Under the pieces are notes generated by a model. That model was not told the origin of the DNA and did not search any database. It saw only the letters and a list, made by a program, of their open reading frames with translations. The position numbers and the translations under genes are program-made. DNA of 64,000 bases from an uncultured Acidobacteriaceae bacterium (GTDB lineage Bacteria; Acidobacteriota; Terriglobia; Terriglobales; Acidobacteriaceae), in the NCBI GenBank assembly GCA_903849645.1, contig CAINJJ010000008.1:62001-126000 (forward strand), in the 5' to 3' direction. This document shows positions 1 to 8,895 of this stretch, piece by piece (within the stretch, counting starts at the first letter, position 1; each line of letters starts with the position of its first letter).

Positions 1-725
1 GCGGGCAGTTGGCCCGTCGCGGCAAAGCGGCCGCGGTAGTCCTGGTTTCCCGCGGCGAGTTCCGCCTCTCCCCCCGCCCTTGGGACGGCGAGATAAAAAT
101 AGCCCCAGTTGATGCGCAGGTCGTCTCCGTTTTGCTCCAGCATGGGCTGCCTTGAGGTGCCCACACGCAGCAGGTCAAGCTCGTCCAGCTTTGCCCGCGA
201 CCAGACCACCGGTTCATCGGCCATGTTGGTGGCAACCGCCCCATCCACATCGAGATAGATTGAGACATCGTGGCTGGATCCATCCCGCGACTTCACCTCC
301 CAGCTCAGGTAGGTCACGGGTCGCGCCAGGATGCGCAGGTCATCGGGAAACGACGGTGTCAGGAACGTCACCCGCAGTTCGATCTCCGCGTTCTGCTGCG
401 TGACGATGGTGCGCGTCGCCGTGACCTGCCGGTGCGTCTCATCGAGCGCGGGGATGCCGCCATCCGCGTCGCCCAGCCAGCGATAGATCTTCCCATCTAC
501 GCGCACCAGGCCGTTGATGGCCTGCTGCCTGCCGGTCCAGTGCCGTGTCGTTCCGCCCGTAAGCTGGTCGGCCTCGGACCAGATGCTGAAGTAAGGGTCA
601 TGCACCACCAGAGGAGTTGCGGGAGCCCGCAAGTCCGCCGCTGCCTGCTGTTGCCCGCTCGCCCCGACCGCAGCCAGGCCGAGAAGACCCGCCATCAACG
701 CCTTGTTCCAGACTGAAAGCTTCAT
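1..725 (-). CDS. Glutaminase A-like secreted protein, N-terminal part (cut by window edge)
   Basis: An open frame runs leftwards from an ATG at 725 to the window edge with no stop, giving about 241 residues. The N-terminus (MKLSVWNKALMAGLLGLAAV) looks like a Sec signal peptide. Shortly after come HDPYFSIWS and LTGGTTRHWTG, followed by INGLVRVDGKIYRWLG. These match the N-terminal domain of the glutaminase A / DUF4964-DUF5127 family, whose members are large (about 800 residues) secreted proteins; the catalytic-side domain would lie outside the window. The next gene upstream on the same strand is a GH127 arabinofuranosidase, so the two may be co-expressed for extracytoplasmic substrate breakdown. 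The family assignment is fairly secure; the activity is not. Confidence 0.8.
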   Translation of the reverse strand, partial: MKLSVWNKALMAGLLGLAAVGASGQQQAAADLRAPATPLVVHDPYFSIWSEADQLTGGTTRHWTGRQQAINGLVRVDGKIYRWLGDADGGIPALDETHRQVTATRTIVTQQNAEIELRVTFLTPSFPDDLRILARPVTYLSWEVKSRDGSSHDVSIYLDVDGAVATNMADEPVVWSRAKLDELDLLRVGTSRQPMLEQNGDDLRINWGYFYLAVPRAGGEAELAAGNQDYRGRFAATGQLP

Positions 726-776
726 TGCACCATTCCTTCTCAGTTCGCTTGTGACCTTTTGGCCTAAACGCGCCGC

Positions 777-2849
777 CTACAGCTTCAATTGCGGAAAGGC
801 CGTGATGCGCAGCTTGGCGGCCGCATAGGGAATCAGCGTAATCGTCTCTTCCGGCTGATCACTGGCCACCGGGCTCTGCGGAAGCGGATTGGCAACACCG
901 TCTTCCGCGCGCCAATCGTTGATCTTGCGCGCCTTCACGGTGAGCTTTACCGGTGCATGGCGGCTTGTGAATGGGCCCTCGCCCACCACGGTCTCCGTCA
1001 CCTCGATGCTCTTCTCCGGCGCGCCGGCATCCACGCTCAAGGCATAATTCCACGCCGTGGTGGGATAGACCTGCCAGTCTGCCGTCATGCCGCGGTCGCG
1101 CAGCTTGACCCAGCTCTCCCCAACGTTGTGAGAGAACACCAGCGGCCCGCGCTCGATGGCGATCGAGTTGTTGAACCAGCGGGAGACGCGCGGCGTCATG
1201 GCAAAGCGAATCTCCACCCGATCGCCGGCCTTCCATGGCCTCTCGATGCGGGCAAACGTCCCTGGTTGGGGCGCCGGTGCGGCCTGACCGTTCACCTGGA
1301 TCGTTGTGCCCGCGGCCCATGCCGGAATGCGGAGTTGCAGGGGGAAGCTCAGCGGCGCTGCCGGGTTCACCGTCAAACGCACCGATCCATGGAACGGATA
1401 GCTGGTCTCTTCCACTACGTGCACCGATACGCCGCGCACCCGGGTGTGTACTTCGCAGGGAGCATACACCGCGGCCACCAGCCCGTCGCTGGCCGCGCTG
1501 CCCTGCTCGCCCGACAGCATGAAAAGGCTCGATGCGAACTTGGGCCATCCCTGGTGGAAGTTGGCCGTGCAGCAGCCGAAGTTCGGCTCCAGGCCAAACA
1601 GGTTCGACTCGGGACCGTCGCTCACCCAGGGCTTGTGGTGCAGGCTGCACTCCACCTGGTTCGGCTCCTGGTTGTACTGGTGCGCCCACATATCGTCAGT
1701 GAGCGTCCCCGGCAGCGCGTTAAAGGCCAACTGTTCGAGCCGGTCGCCCAGCGAAGGGTCGCCCACAATCGCCAGCGAGTGTTCCAGAGAAAACATGTAC
1801 TCCACCACCGTGCATAGCTCCGAACCCTGGGAAGGATCGGTTCCCGACAAATGCTCATCGCAAGCAAACATGCCGTTGGGCAGGCCGTGATACCTGTTCA
1901 GCTCAGCGATCATTTGCAAGACCGCCGAGCGATCCGACGCAACACCAGAGACCTGCGACCATACCGGGCCGGTCTTGATCGCCTGTCCGTTGTTCACGCC
2001 GTGCGTGGCCAGCGCCAGGTCCTTGAGCCCCTCGCCCTGATCAAGCTTCAGATACTCCGCCGTCACGCGCTGCGTATAGGGGAAATGTGCAAACTCCGCC
2101 ACCCAGTCATAGCCCTGCATGCGCAGCAGGCGCGCCAGGTCGAGAAGATAGGCTGATCCCGTGCGGTTGTAGAGCCACAGCACACTGAGCAGCTCATCCT
2201 GCCAGCGAAACTTGCTCCAGTCGCGCAGCGGGCGTTGCGGCAACTCGCCGAGCTGGTGCTTGAAGTACCTCTCCATCACTGGAATCACGCGCGGGTCGCC
2301 GGTGAACTCCTGATACTGCGTCAGCACTTTCAGCATCACAAAGCGCGGCCACCAGTCATCGTTGGAGGCCGGTCCGATCATGCCGTTCGCGGCCTGGTGA
2401 TCGAGCGTCCAGTCGATATAACGCTGCGCCTTGGCCTTGAGCCGCGCGTCGTCCAGCAGCCAGGCCAGCGGCACCAGGCCATCCAGAAAGTAAGGTCCCC
2501 GCTCCCACGACTCGCCCTTGCCGCCGAGCCATCCGCTGTCGGGGCCTACGTCCGCCCAGGTCTCGTCCAGGTGCCCGCTCAGGCCATTGGCCTGAATGCG
2601 CAACTGCTCGCGCAGCCATCCCGTTGGCCGCACCGACCCCAGGGGCAAAAACGAAAATGATCTGGGCGCGAGCGGTGCGCGATTCTTCACGGCGGCCTGC
2701 GGTTCCGATGCCATGTCTCCCGAGGCCAGAACCTCCGCCCCGCGAGCAAGCAGCCCGCTGCCCATGGGAAGAGCCGAGGCCAGTCCAAGAAGTCCCGCCC
2801 GGTTCAGAAAGCGGCGGCGGGATGAGTCAGTTTTCGACGTGTGCTTCAT
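777..2849 (-). CDS. GH127 beta-L-arabinofuranosidase-like glycoside hydrolase (DUF1680), Tat-exported
   Basis: 690 residues. The ATG at 2849 is preferred over the upstream in-frame ATG at 2945 because GGGAG lies just upstream and the protein then starts with a Tat signal (SRRRFLNRAGLLGLASALP). The segment FSFLPLGSVRPTGWLREQL and the WLGGKGESWERGPYFLDGL block are typical of DUF1680/GH127. In characterised GH127 enzymes zinc is held by Glu-x-Cys and a Cys-Cys pair, one cysteine being the nucleophile. Here these are visible as SELCTVVEY and FGCCTANFH, so the catalytic centre looks intact. The expected role is release of beta-L-arabinofuranose from plant glycans in the periplasm or outside. It lies 51 bp upstream of the glutaminase A-like gene on the same strand. 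Confidence 0.88.
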   Translation of the reverse strand: MKHTSKTDSSRRRFLNRAGLLGLASALPMGSGLLARGAEVLASGDMASEPQAAVKNRAPLAPRSFSFLPLGSVRPTGWLREQLRIQANGLSGHLDETWADVGPDSGWLGGKGESWERGPYFLDGLVPLAWLLDDARLKAKAQRYIDWTLDHQAANGMIGPASNDDWWPRFVMLKVLTQYQEFTGDPRVIPVMERYFKHQLGELPQRPLRDWSKFRWQDELLSVLWLYNRTGSAYLLDLARLLRMQGYDWVAEFAHFPYTQRVTAEYLKLDQGEGLKDLALATHGVNNGQAIKTGPVWSQVSGVASDRSAVLQMIAELNRYHGLPNGMFACDEHLSGTDPSQGSELCTVVEYMFSLEHSLAIVGDPSLGDRLEQLAFNALPGTLTDDMWAHQYNQEPNQVECSLHHKPWVSDGPESNLFGLEPNFGCCTANFHQGWPKFASSLFMLSGEQGSAASDGLVAAVYAPCEVHTRVRGVSVHVVEETSYPFHGSVRLTVNPAAPLSFPLQLRIPAWAAGTTIQVNGQAAPAPQPGTFARIERPWKAGDRVEIRFAMTPRVSRWFNNSIAIERGPLVFSHNVGESWVKLRDRGMTADWQVYPTTAWNYALSVDAGAPEKSIEVTETVVGEGPFTSRHAPVKLTVKARKINDWRAEDGVANPLPQSPVASDQPEETITLIPYAAAKLRITAFPQLKL

Positions 2850-3246
2850 GTTCAGCTCCCGGCAAATCCTGCATCCGGACGCAGGGCGCTGCGCCGGTGG
2901 ACTTGTTCCATCGGCGATGAGTATACCAACCCATCGAACCGCCAAGACGCCCCGCCGCCAGGCCGCCCGGCAGGGAGCGATTTCAGTTCAGGCACACATT
3001 TTCATTTCGCATGAAACGCTGCGCGCGGGCGGCGCACTACTAGTCTGCACGCGCTCATGCGGCGCGATGCTTTGACCCAAGCAAGCCGCGTCGCCGCGGA
3101 ATCGTCCCCAACCAGGTTCTCGCGACGCCTGCGATCAGGATGTGTCTGCACGGCACAACCGTTTTGCAGGCCGAGCAACTGCGCCACGATTTACCCGCCC
3201 TTGCACTGATGGTGAAGGGGCCCAACCGCTGCAAGGAGGTGTTCTC

Positions 3247-5376
3247 ATGACAACGTCAAACAGCCCGGAACAGTCCCGGTCCGAAATCTTCCACAAAAGC
3301 AGGCTTCAGTTCTTTGAGCTGCTGGCCGGCAACCCCAACTACTTCGGCAACCTCAAGAACAGTCAGTTCAAGCCAGTCTTTCCCATTGTCACCGACACGT
3401 TCTATGAGACCCTCACCTGTGTCGGCTTCAATCCCTCCACCAACCTGCTTGAGGCCGTGGTGCACATCAACCAGGCATCGGGCTACAGCGGCTCACTCTG
3501 CCAGCCCGGCTCCTACGAATATGTGCGCTTCTTTGTCGACTACGGCTCCGGGTGGGAAGACGCCGGCCTGGCAGCCATCAACGTACACGATATTCCCGCC
3601 GCCAATGACTGTCAGCAGTCCACTGAAAAGCCTCTCAGCTATGCGGCATCGGTGACACTTGTCCCCAAGTCCAACTGGTGCTTCTTCCCCGTGCTGCCCA
3701 GGGTGCGCGCCATTCTCTCGTGGAACGCCATTCCCACCGCGGGCGACCCCGGCTACACACCTATCTGGGGCAATGTTCTTGAGGCCGAGATCCAGATTCA
3801 GCCGCGTCCCTTCTTCCTCGGAGAAGTTGCCGCCACGCTGAACGAGGCAGTCAAGAAGATCATCCCGCCCGAAGAGCTGGAACTGGCGCTGCAGATTCCG
3901 ATCCCCGTCCCCGACCCCGGTCCGCTGGCGCTTCATGAACTCGCCGGGCTTTACGGAGCGCATTCGTCCACGGCGGTCAGTGCCAAGGCCAATGCCGTTC
4001 CCTCGCATCGCTTCGGATTCGCGGAGCTGCACCAGGCCCTCCACGCCAAGTCCGCCAACTCCAGCGCCATTCTGAGCAAATTCTCTGAATGGAAGAGCCT
4101 CGGCCTTGACTGGGGCGCGGCCATCACCAATCTCAACGAGATCGACGCCAACGTCAGCTACGAACAGCTCGAGTGCCTCGGGCTCGAGGGCGGCTTCGGA
4201 CTCGAGCGGCTGGTCGCCAACTTCGTCATCAAGCAGCCCGCCGGCTATGGCGGCGGCTTGTGCACGGCAGGGAGCACGGAATACGTGGCCTTCTGGGCGG
4301 ACTGGGATGACACCTGCGACTACACCTACCTGGGCACGGTCGGCGTGCGCGTCCATGACATCGCCGCCATTCCCGCGGAAGGTCTGGTCTACTCGGCGGT
4401 TCTGCCCGTCGACCTGAGCCACCACCGCACCCCGTGCAACACGCCCAAGATCGGGCGCGTCCGGGCCGTGCTGTCGTGGGCCGTTCCGCCCTCGACGACC
4501 GACCCCTACGCTCTCACCTACTGGGGCAACCTGCTCGACGCGCATGTGCAGATTCAGCCCGGCACGCAGCCCAACTACCTCACCCCGACCATCAGCATCC
4601 TGGGCGGCGTTCCCACCAGCATGATCGACAGCATCACTGGCCTCACCACTTCCTCGGCGGTATTTGCGCTCACCAACACGGCGACGGATGCCCTGGGCCG
4701 CGCTTGCCCCTTCGGCGGACGCGTCTCGGTGCAGGGCGAGCTCTTCCCCGGATACAAGTACAAGCTCACCGTGCAGGACACCGTCGGCGGGCTGCCACAG
4801 GACCTGATCACGCCGCTCACACTCACGCGCTGGGATGGAACCACCTATGTGAGCAAGCCCGACGCGCAGCACTACTACACCTACCAGGATCCGACGCAGA
4901 ACATCGATTCGCTCCTGGGCGAGTGGGACACCGGCGGAGACGACCTGTGGCAGATCACGCTGCAGATCGCGGATCTCGCCGACAACCCAATCCCTGGCTC
5001 GGTGCCCGATACGCACCTCATTCAGTTGGACAACACCGCTCCGCAGGCCGTCGTGCATCTTGACAACAATCTGGATTGCAGCCGGTTCGTTGTTGGAGCC
5101 AAGTTGCAAGGGCACTACGTCGCCTATGACGCCAACTTCGGATCATTCAGCCTGGGCACAGAGCCGTTCTCCGGACCGGTGACGCCTTCCAGCGGCAATG
5201 CGCCGACAGCGGCTCTTCCCTCCAGCGGCGACGCGTGGAGTCTTGACACAACCGGCATGACTCCCTGCGGCTACGTGGCGGTTCTGGTCGTGGCCGATCG
5301 AAGCATCGTGAACAGCTCGCCCGGAAACCACAACTTCGCGAGCAGCTCCGTTGGCTTCTGCCTGCTGGCGAAGTAG
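3247..5376 (+). CDS. Unknown 709-residue protein with two copies of an approximately 130-residue domain
   Basis: The start at 3247 is set by an AAGGAGG site 8 bases upstream; the frame is open earlier but has no such signal. No family was recognised. Two homologous segments are visible. Residues 55-187 contain GYSGSLCQPGSYEYVRFF, RVRAILSW and WGNVLEAEIQIQP. Residues 307-438 contain GYGGGLCTAGSTEYVAFW, RVRAVLSW and WGNLLDAHVQIQP. Both begin with a Cys-containing strand and end in IQP. A C-terminal third of about 270 residues is beta-rich with no matching copy. No signal peptide is visible. It is the first gene of a co-oriented run ending in a CHAT peptidase at 11373 and could be a structural or adhesive product of that cluster (inference). 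Confidence 0.85.
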   Translation: MTTSNSPEQSRSEIFHKSRLQFFELLAGNPNYFGNLKNSQFKPVFPIVTDTFYETLTCVGFNPSTNLLEAVVHINQASGYSGSLCQPGSYEYVRFFVDYGSGWEDAGLAAINVHDIPAANDCQQSTEKPLSYAASVTLVPKSNWCFFPVLPRVRAILSWNAIPTAGDPGYTPIWGNVLEAEIQIQPRPFFLGEVAATLNEAVKKIIPPEELELALQIPIPVPDPGPLALHELAGLYGAHSSTAVSAKANAVPSHRFGFAELHQALHAKSANSSAILSKFSEWKSLGLDWGAAITNLNEIDANVSYEQLECLGLEGGFGLERLVANFVIKQPAGYGGGLCTAGSTEYVAFWADWDDTCDYTYLGTVGVRVHDIAAIPAEGLVYSAVLPVDLSHHRTPCNTPKIGRVRAVLSWAVPPSTTDPYALTYWGNLLDAHVQIQPGTQPNYLTPTISILGGVPTSMIDSITGLTTSSAVFALTNTATDALGRACPFGGRVSVQGELFPGYKYKLTVQDTVGGLPQDLITPLTLTRWDGTTYVSKPDAQHYYTYQDPTQNIDSLLGEWDTGGDDLWQITLQIADLADNPIPGSVPDTHLIQLDNTAPQAVVHLDNNLDCSRFVVGAKLQGHYVAYDANFGSFSLGTEPFSGPVTPSSGNAPTAALPSSGDAWSLDTTGMTPCGYVAVLVVADRSIVNSSPGNHNFASSSVGFCLLAK

Positions 5377-5444
5377 TCAGCGTACGCCAGTCACCGTTGC
5401 CTCCCCTCTCCGCCAACCAGCGAGCAGGGGAGGCAGGAGGCTTT

Positions 5445-5801
5445 ATGGATCTCTTGCGCATCGTCGTCGCATCCCTGGCAGTCTGGAGGCTCACGCACTT
5501 GCTGCACACAGAAGACGGACCCTTCGACATCTTTGAGCTTTCCAGGCGGGGCCTTCGCCGGGCATCGCTTTCCGGACTCGCCGACTGCTTCTACTGCCTC
5601 AGCATGTGGGTGGCCGCGCCGTTTGCGCTGGCTCTCGCCTCCTGCTGGCAAGACCGATTGCTCCTGTGGCCGGCGCTCTCAGCCACCGCCATCTTTCTCA
5701 ATCGCCTGGCCGAGTCAACCATGAAGGCCGCCTACCACGAAGCACCACTGATCGAGGAGAACCTCCCATGCCCTGCTGCGGAAACGCCAAAAGACAACTG
5801 A
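5445..5801 (+). CDS. DUF1360 family membrane protein
   Basis: 118 residues. The ATG at 5445 follows GGCAGGAGG at a good distance; an in-frame TTG at 5397 has no such site. The N-terminus MDLLRIVVASLAVWRLTHLL is followed by a Gly/Leu-rich stretch containing DCFYCLSMWVA and two hydrophobic helices. The Cys-x-x-Cys within YCLSMW is the recognisable feature of the DUF1360 family, which has no assigned function. The next gene starts 34 bases before this stop, so the two are translationally linked. In this cluster the protein may anchor or assist assembly of neighbouring products (inference). Confidence 0.85.
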   Translation: MDLLRIVVASLAVWRLTHLLHTEDGPFDIFELSRRGLRRASLSGLADCFYCLSMWVAAPFALALASCWQDRLLLWPALSATAIFLNRLAESTMKAAYHEAPLIEENLPCPAAETPKDN

Positions 5802-6013
5802 CCACGGATGTCCATGCCCACCCCGGCGCCGTCCGCGTGACCGACGCCATGCTGCGCGCCGCTCGGTTTCGCTACGCCGGCAAGACGCGCCTGACCGCTG
5901 TGGGGGCCGTGACGCGCACGCTTTATCGCTTCGACGCGCCCGGAGCCCAGGCCATTGTGGATGGAAGAGACGTCCCCTCCATCGCCGGCATTCCCATGCT
6001 GGTGCGCGTCTGA
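5768..6013 (+). CDS. Small unknown protein, MPCCG type, following DUF1360
   Basis: 81 residues. The ATG at 5768 is preceded by GGAGAACCTCCC inside the DUF1360 gene, which it overlaps by 34 bases. It starts MPCCGNAK, a Cys pair at the N-terminus that could bind metal or be acylated. The second half has a beta-rich pattern: F-x-Y-x-G-x-T-x-L-T-x-V-G-x-V-T-x-x-L-Y-x-F, then VDGRDVPSIAGIP. The 71-residue protein encoded at 6129 shares this pattern, so the two are probably paralogues. Small proteins of this look are often seen beside DUF1360 genes (memory, not checked). Function unknown. Confidence 0.75.
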   Translation: MPCCGNAKRQLTTDVHAHPGAVRVTDAMLRAARFRYAGKTRLTAVGAVTRTLYRFDAPGAQAIVDGRDVPSIAGIPMLVRV

Positions 6014-6128
6014 GCCCTGAGCCGCGCGCATCCCTGATTCTTCCGGACCCCGCTGGACGAGCAAGGCAGCGGCCATCTGGCCGACCACGCAACTTCGCCA
6101 CGACCCGCATGATTTATGGAGAAGCATC

Positions 6129-6344
6129 ATGAGCTGCGCTCAGAACCCCACCGCCTTCGGCTTCGATAGGCTCCCGTTCGACGAGTCGCTCAGAATCTAC
6201 TACCGCGGAGACCAGCCCTTGGAAGTCCACGGTGGGGCAACCGGCAAGGTTTACCAGTTCTCCGAGCTGACAAGGGTGCAGCCGGTAGACCCCAGGAATG
6301 CCGTCTTTCTGCTTTCGAGCAAGCTCTTCAGGCTGACCCTATGA
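6129..6344 (+). CDS. Small unknown protein, paralogue of the MPCCG-type neighbour
   Basis: 71 residues, with GGAGAAGC just before the ATG. After a short N-terminus with one Cys it reads IYYRGDQPLEVHGGATGKVY, then QFSEL, VDPRNAVFLLSSKLF. The order Y-x-G, V-x-G-x-x-T-G, Y-x-F, V-D-x-R-(D/N)-A follows that of the 81-residue protein encoded at 5768, which supports duplication. It is separated from that gene by 115 bp. The stop overlaps an in-frame ATG (ATGA at 6341) of the sigma-factor frame, but the sigma gene has a better start further down. Function unknown. Confidence 0.7.
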   Translation: MSCAQNPTAFGFDRLPFDESLRIYYRGDQPLEVHGGATGKVYQFSELTRVQPVDPRNAVFLLSSKLFRLTL

Positions 6345-6446
6345 CCCCCGCATCCACTCCCGCCGCCCCCAGGCGCGCCACTCGGCGCCCCATCCGGCCA
6401 TCGTCTCCGGACCGTGGTTTTCATCCTCAGCCCGCGCTGGCGATGC

Positions 6447-6452
6447 TATACT
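6447..6452 (+). promoter_or_regulatory. Extended -10 promoter element for the sigma-factor gene
   Basis: TGCTATACT at 6444-6452 is an extended -10 (TG-N-TATACT). No good -35 is visible 16-18 bases upstream. Transcription from here would start near 6459 and give a leader of about 23 bases before the GTG start at 6482. That argues the sigma gene has its own promoter and does not use the longer ATG at 6341. Confidence 0.5.
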
Positions 6453-6481
6453 CGGCTCCACCCCGGTCTGCGGAGCCGATC

Positions 6482-7078
6482 GTGCAATTTGATTCATTCG
6501 ATGCAGGTTACATCGACAGTTTGTGTGCCGGTGACCAGCGAACGCAAGATCACTTCGTTGGCTACTTCAGCACCCTGCTCCAGCTCAAGCTTCGCTCGCG
6601 ACTCCAGTCGCCGCAAGCCATTGAAGACGTGCGCCAGGAGACGTTCGCGCGCGTGCTGACTGTGCTGCGCAAGGACGGCGGCCTGCGCCAGCCGGAACGG
6701 CTCGGGGCGTTTGTCAACACCGTCTGCAATCATGTGCTCTTTGAGCAGTACCGCTCCTCGCGGCGCAGCGAGTCGCTCGATGAAGAGGGCCGCCCGGAGT
6801 TGCCCTCCAAAGACGCCGATGTGCTCGATGTAGTTGCCGCCCGGCAAATCAAGGACAAGGTCCGCGAGATCCTCCTCGACATGCCCCCCCGCGACCGCTC
6901 GCTGCTCCAGGCTGTCTTCATTGAAGAGCGTGACCGCGACGAGGTCTGCCGCGAGTTTGGCGTAGACCGGGACTACCTCCGCGTGCTGCTCCACCGCGCC
7001 AAGCAGGAATTCAAGGTTGAGTATCTCAGGCGCATGGCGGGCAAGGCGCCCTTCAGCGCGGCGGAAAACATAGTTTGA
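6482..7078 (+). CDS. ECF-type RNA polymerase sigma factor
   Basis: 198 residues from GTG 6482, which has CGGAG six bases upstream and a TATACT box before it. An in-frame ATG at 6341 would add 47 low-complexity Pro/Arg residues and is less likely. Region 2 is visible as IEDVRQETFARVLTVLR followed by FVNTVCNHVLFEQYR. Region 4 is a helix-turn-helix with MPPRDRSLLQAVFIEERDR, EVCREFGVDRDYLRVLLHRA. The length is normal for the family. The downstream gene, 59 bp away, is a zinc-finger anti-sigma factor, so this is a classic sigma/anti-sigma pair. The likely regulon includes the CHAT cluster around it (inference). Confidence 0.9.
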   Translation: MQFDSFDAGYIDSLCAGDQRTQDHFVGYFSTLLQLKLRSRLQSPQAIEDVRQETFARVLTVLRKDGGLRQPERLGAFVNTVCNHVLFEQYRSSRRSESLDEEGRPELPSKDADVLDVVAARQIKDKVREILLDMPPRDRSLLQAVFIEERDRDEVCREFGVDRDYLRVLLHRAKQEFKVEYLRRMAGKAPFSAAENIV

Positions 7079-7137
7079 AACGATTGAACGCCCTGGAAAC
7101 ACTATCTTTCAGGACAGTATGCCGGGAGAAAGACCCA

Positions 7138-7845
7138 ATGAATCACAGCGAAGCTCTACAACAGATGGCCGCCGAGCGTTACCTCCTCGACGAGCTCAAA
7201 CCCGAGGAGCGCGAGGCATTTGAAGAGCACTTCTTCGAGTGTCCCGACTGCGCGCTTGACCTGCGCGCCGGGGTTGCCTTTGTGGATGAGGCAAAGGCGC
7301 AACTGCCCGCGCTGGGCGTGAACCTGCCCGCCTCGGCCGCGGCGCCGGTTCGTGTTCCAGCCCCCAGGGCAAAAGTCAATCGCTGGTTCTCGTGGGGTCT
7401 GCCCTCCTTTGCCGTGCCCGCATTTGCAGCCTTGCTGCTTGTCCTCGGCTACCAGAACCTGGTTACTTATCCGGCGCTGCGCGCGCAGTCAGAGCAGCCC
7501 CGCATTCTCCCCTGGGCGCCCACCCACGGCGCCACCCGCGGCGCGCGGATGGTCATCACCGCCGACCGCAAGCACGGTGTTGCCCTGCCCATCAGCCTTC
7601 CAGACGCCTCCGGCACTTCCGCCTTTGCATCGTGCTCCTTTGACCTCACCGACCCCCAGGGAAAGCTGGTCTGGACAGGCTCTGTACCCCTCTCCAGCGA
7701 CGGCGCGGACCAGCGCATTTCGCTCGTCATCCCCGGCGCCACGCTGCGCAGCGGCAGCTACACCATTGCCGTCTCCGGCATTGGCCCCCAGGGCGAACGC
7801 ACCGTCATTGATACCATCGCCTTCGAAATTCGATTGACCGATTAG
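7138..7845 (+). CDS. Membrane anti-sigma factor with zf-HC2 zinc finger
   Basis: 235 residues; GGGAGAA precedes the ATG at 7138. Residues 1-45 form a zf-HC2 anti-sigma domain with the ligands H31, C35 and C38 (HFFECPDC). A single transmembrane segment lies at about residues 88-108 (LPSFAVPAFAALLLVLGY). The remaining 125 residues would be outside the membrane and are beta-rich. The known role of such proteins is to hold the cognate ECF sigma factor at the membrane until a signal releases it. It is followed, after 184 bp, by an unknown protein and a CHAT peptidase, which could cut it or act downstream of it (inference). Confidence 0.88.
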   Translation: MNHSEALQQMAAERYLLDELKPEEREAFEEHFFECPDCALDLRAGVAFVDEAKAQLPALGVNLPASAAAPVRVPAPRAKVNRWFSWGLPSFAVPAFAALLLVLGYQNLVTYPALRAQSEQPRILPWAPTHGATRGARMVITADRKHGVALPISLPDASGTSAFASCSFDLTDPQGKLVWTGSVPLSSDGADQRISLVIPGATLRSGSYTIAVSGIGPQGERTVIDTIAFEIRLTD

Positions 7846-8029
7846 TCCGCTTTCGGATATACAAGCAGCGAGACCGCACTAGAACGATGGGCTTCCCCGC
7901 AGTACGCCCGCGTCATGATCGGTAAGGCCGGCGCCTCTTCCCTGGGTGTCCGCTTTCGTTTTCGCATCATGCGCCCAACTCCTGAGAATTCAGTAGCCCC
8001 CACTGCTCTATCGGAAGGATGACCTCCAG

Positions 8030-8887
8030 ATGCCTGACCCCATCAAAAGAGAACACTTCTATCACGCCGAAGCCACTGCCCTCTCGGGCCACTTCGATCT
8101 CCCCGTCAACCAGCAGGTCGAATCCCGCATCTATACAAAACTCCCGGAGACGGGCGGCTACCTGGCGCAGCGTTCCGATGCCTTCCGCGTGGAGTCCGTC
8201 CTTTACTACCGCTCCGCCTATACCCAGGTCGCCGGCAACAAGGACGTCAAGGCGGGCCACGGCTGGACCTCTCTCGCGACCGCCGTCGTGGAAGGGCTCA
8301 ATGTCCTGGACATCGTGACCGCGGATCGTGTTGTGGGGCAGGTCTCCGTCGAGCATCCGCTGGTTGGCTACGTGCCCAGGGTCACCTTTCTCGGCACGCG
8401 CTTTGACAATCTCCGCATCGCCGGCCACCCGGTCAAGCTCGATCTCCATCCGGATCTCTTCGGCTCCAGCCCCGCCAGCGATGGCGCCTACACGCGCGAC
8501 CAGGGGTTTCTGGGCCGGGTCGCGAGCCAGTTCGAGCACCTCCACCGTCAGCCCGACCTTCCCGCCGAAGTGCATGGGCGATACAATCGACTTCCCGCGA
8601 CCTCTGGAGAGGGTGCGCTCAAACAGGAGAAGGTCGAATGCTCTCTGATCAACCAAGCCGATGGCGCCTACCCTGGCAGATCCTTCGGCCACGTGATCAA
8701 GGTCCCGGACTTCGGGACGATCTACCTGGCGACGGTCAGCGTGGAGCATTCGGACTTTCAGGACCAGACCGGAGTCCCCAAAGAGACGCTCATCCACCTC
8801 AACATGCTGGAACTGGAGATGGGCTGCCTCGCCAGCGGCAGCGTCAAGGTGAGCGCGATGATCGTAAACGGACGCTCAAAGCCCTAG
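8030..8887 (+). CDS. Unknown 285-residue protein of the CHAT/ECF cluster
   Basis: The ATG at 8030 has GGAAGGATG 15-9 bases upstream. No signal peptide or membrane segment is visible. Recognisable stretches are SVLYYRSAYTQVAG, VEGLNVLDIVTADRVVGQ, GYVPRVTFLGTRFDNLRIAG and FGTIYLATVSVEHSD. I believe proteins with these strings occur in other Acidobacteriota and some cyanobacteria as hypothetical proteins (memory, not checked). The core is beta-rich. The CHAT reading frame that follows is already open within the last 250 bases of this gene, so translation is probably coupled. It could be the substrate or partner of the CHAT peptidase (inference). Confidence 0.8.
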   Translation: MPDPIKREHFYHAEATALSGHFDLPVNQQVESRIYTKLPETGGYLAQRSDAFRVESVLYYRSAYTQVAGNKDVKAGHGWTSLATAVVEGLNVLDIVTADRVVGQVSVEHPLVGYVPRVTFLGTRFDNLRIAGHPVKLDLHPDLFGSSPASDGAYTRDQGFLGRVASQFEHLHRQPDLPAEVHGRYNRLPATSGEGALKQEKVECSLINQADGAYPGRSFGHVIKVPDFGTIYLATVSVEHSDFQDQTGVPKETLIHLNMLELEMGCLASGSVKVSAMIVNGRSKP

Positions 8888-8895
8888 CCACCCTC

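Noticed and set aside
6341-6481. ATG 6341 (ATGA overlap) as start of the ECF sigma factor
   Set aside because: The extra 47 residues are low-complexity Pro/Arg, and a promoter box plus ribosome site favour GTG 6482.
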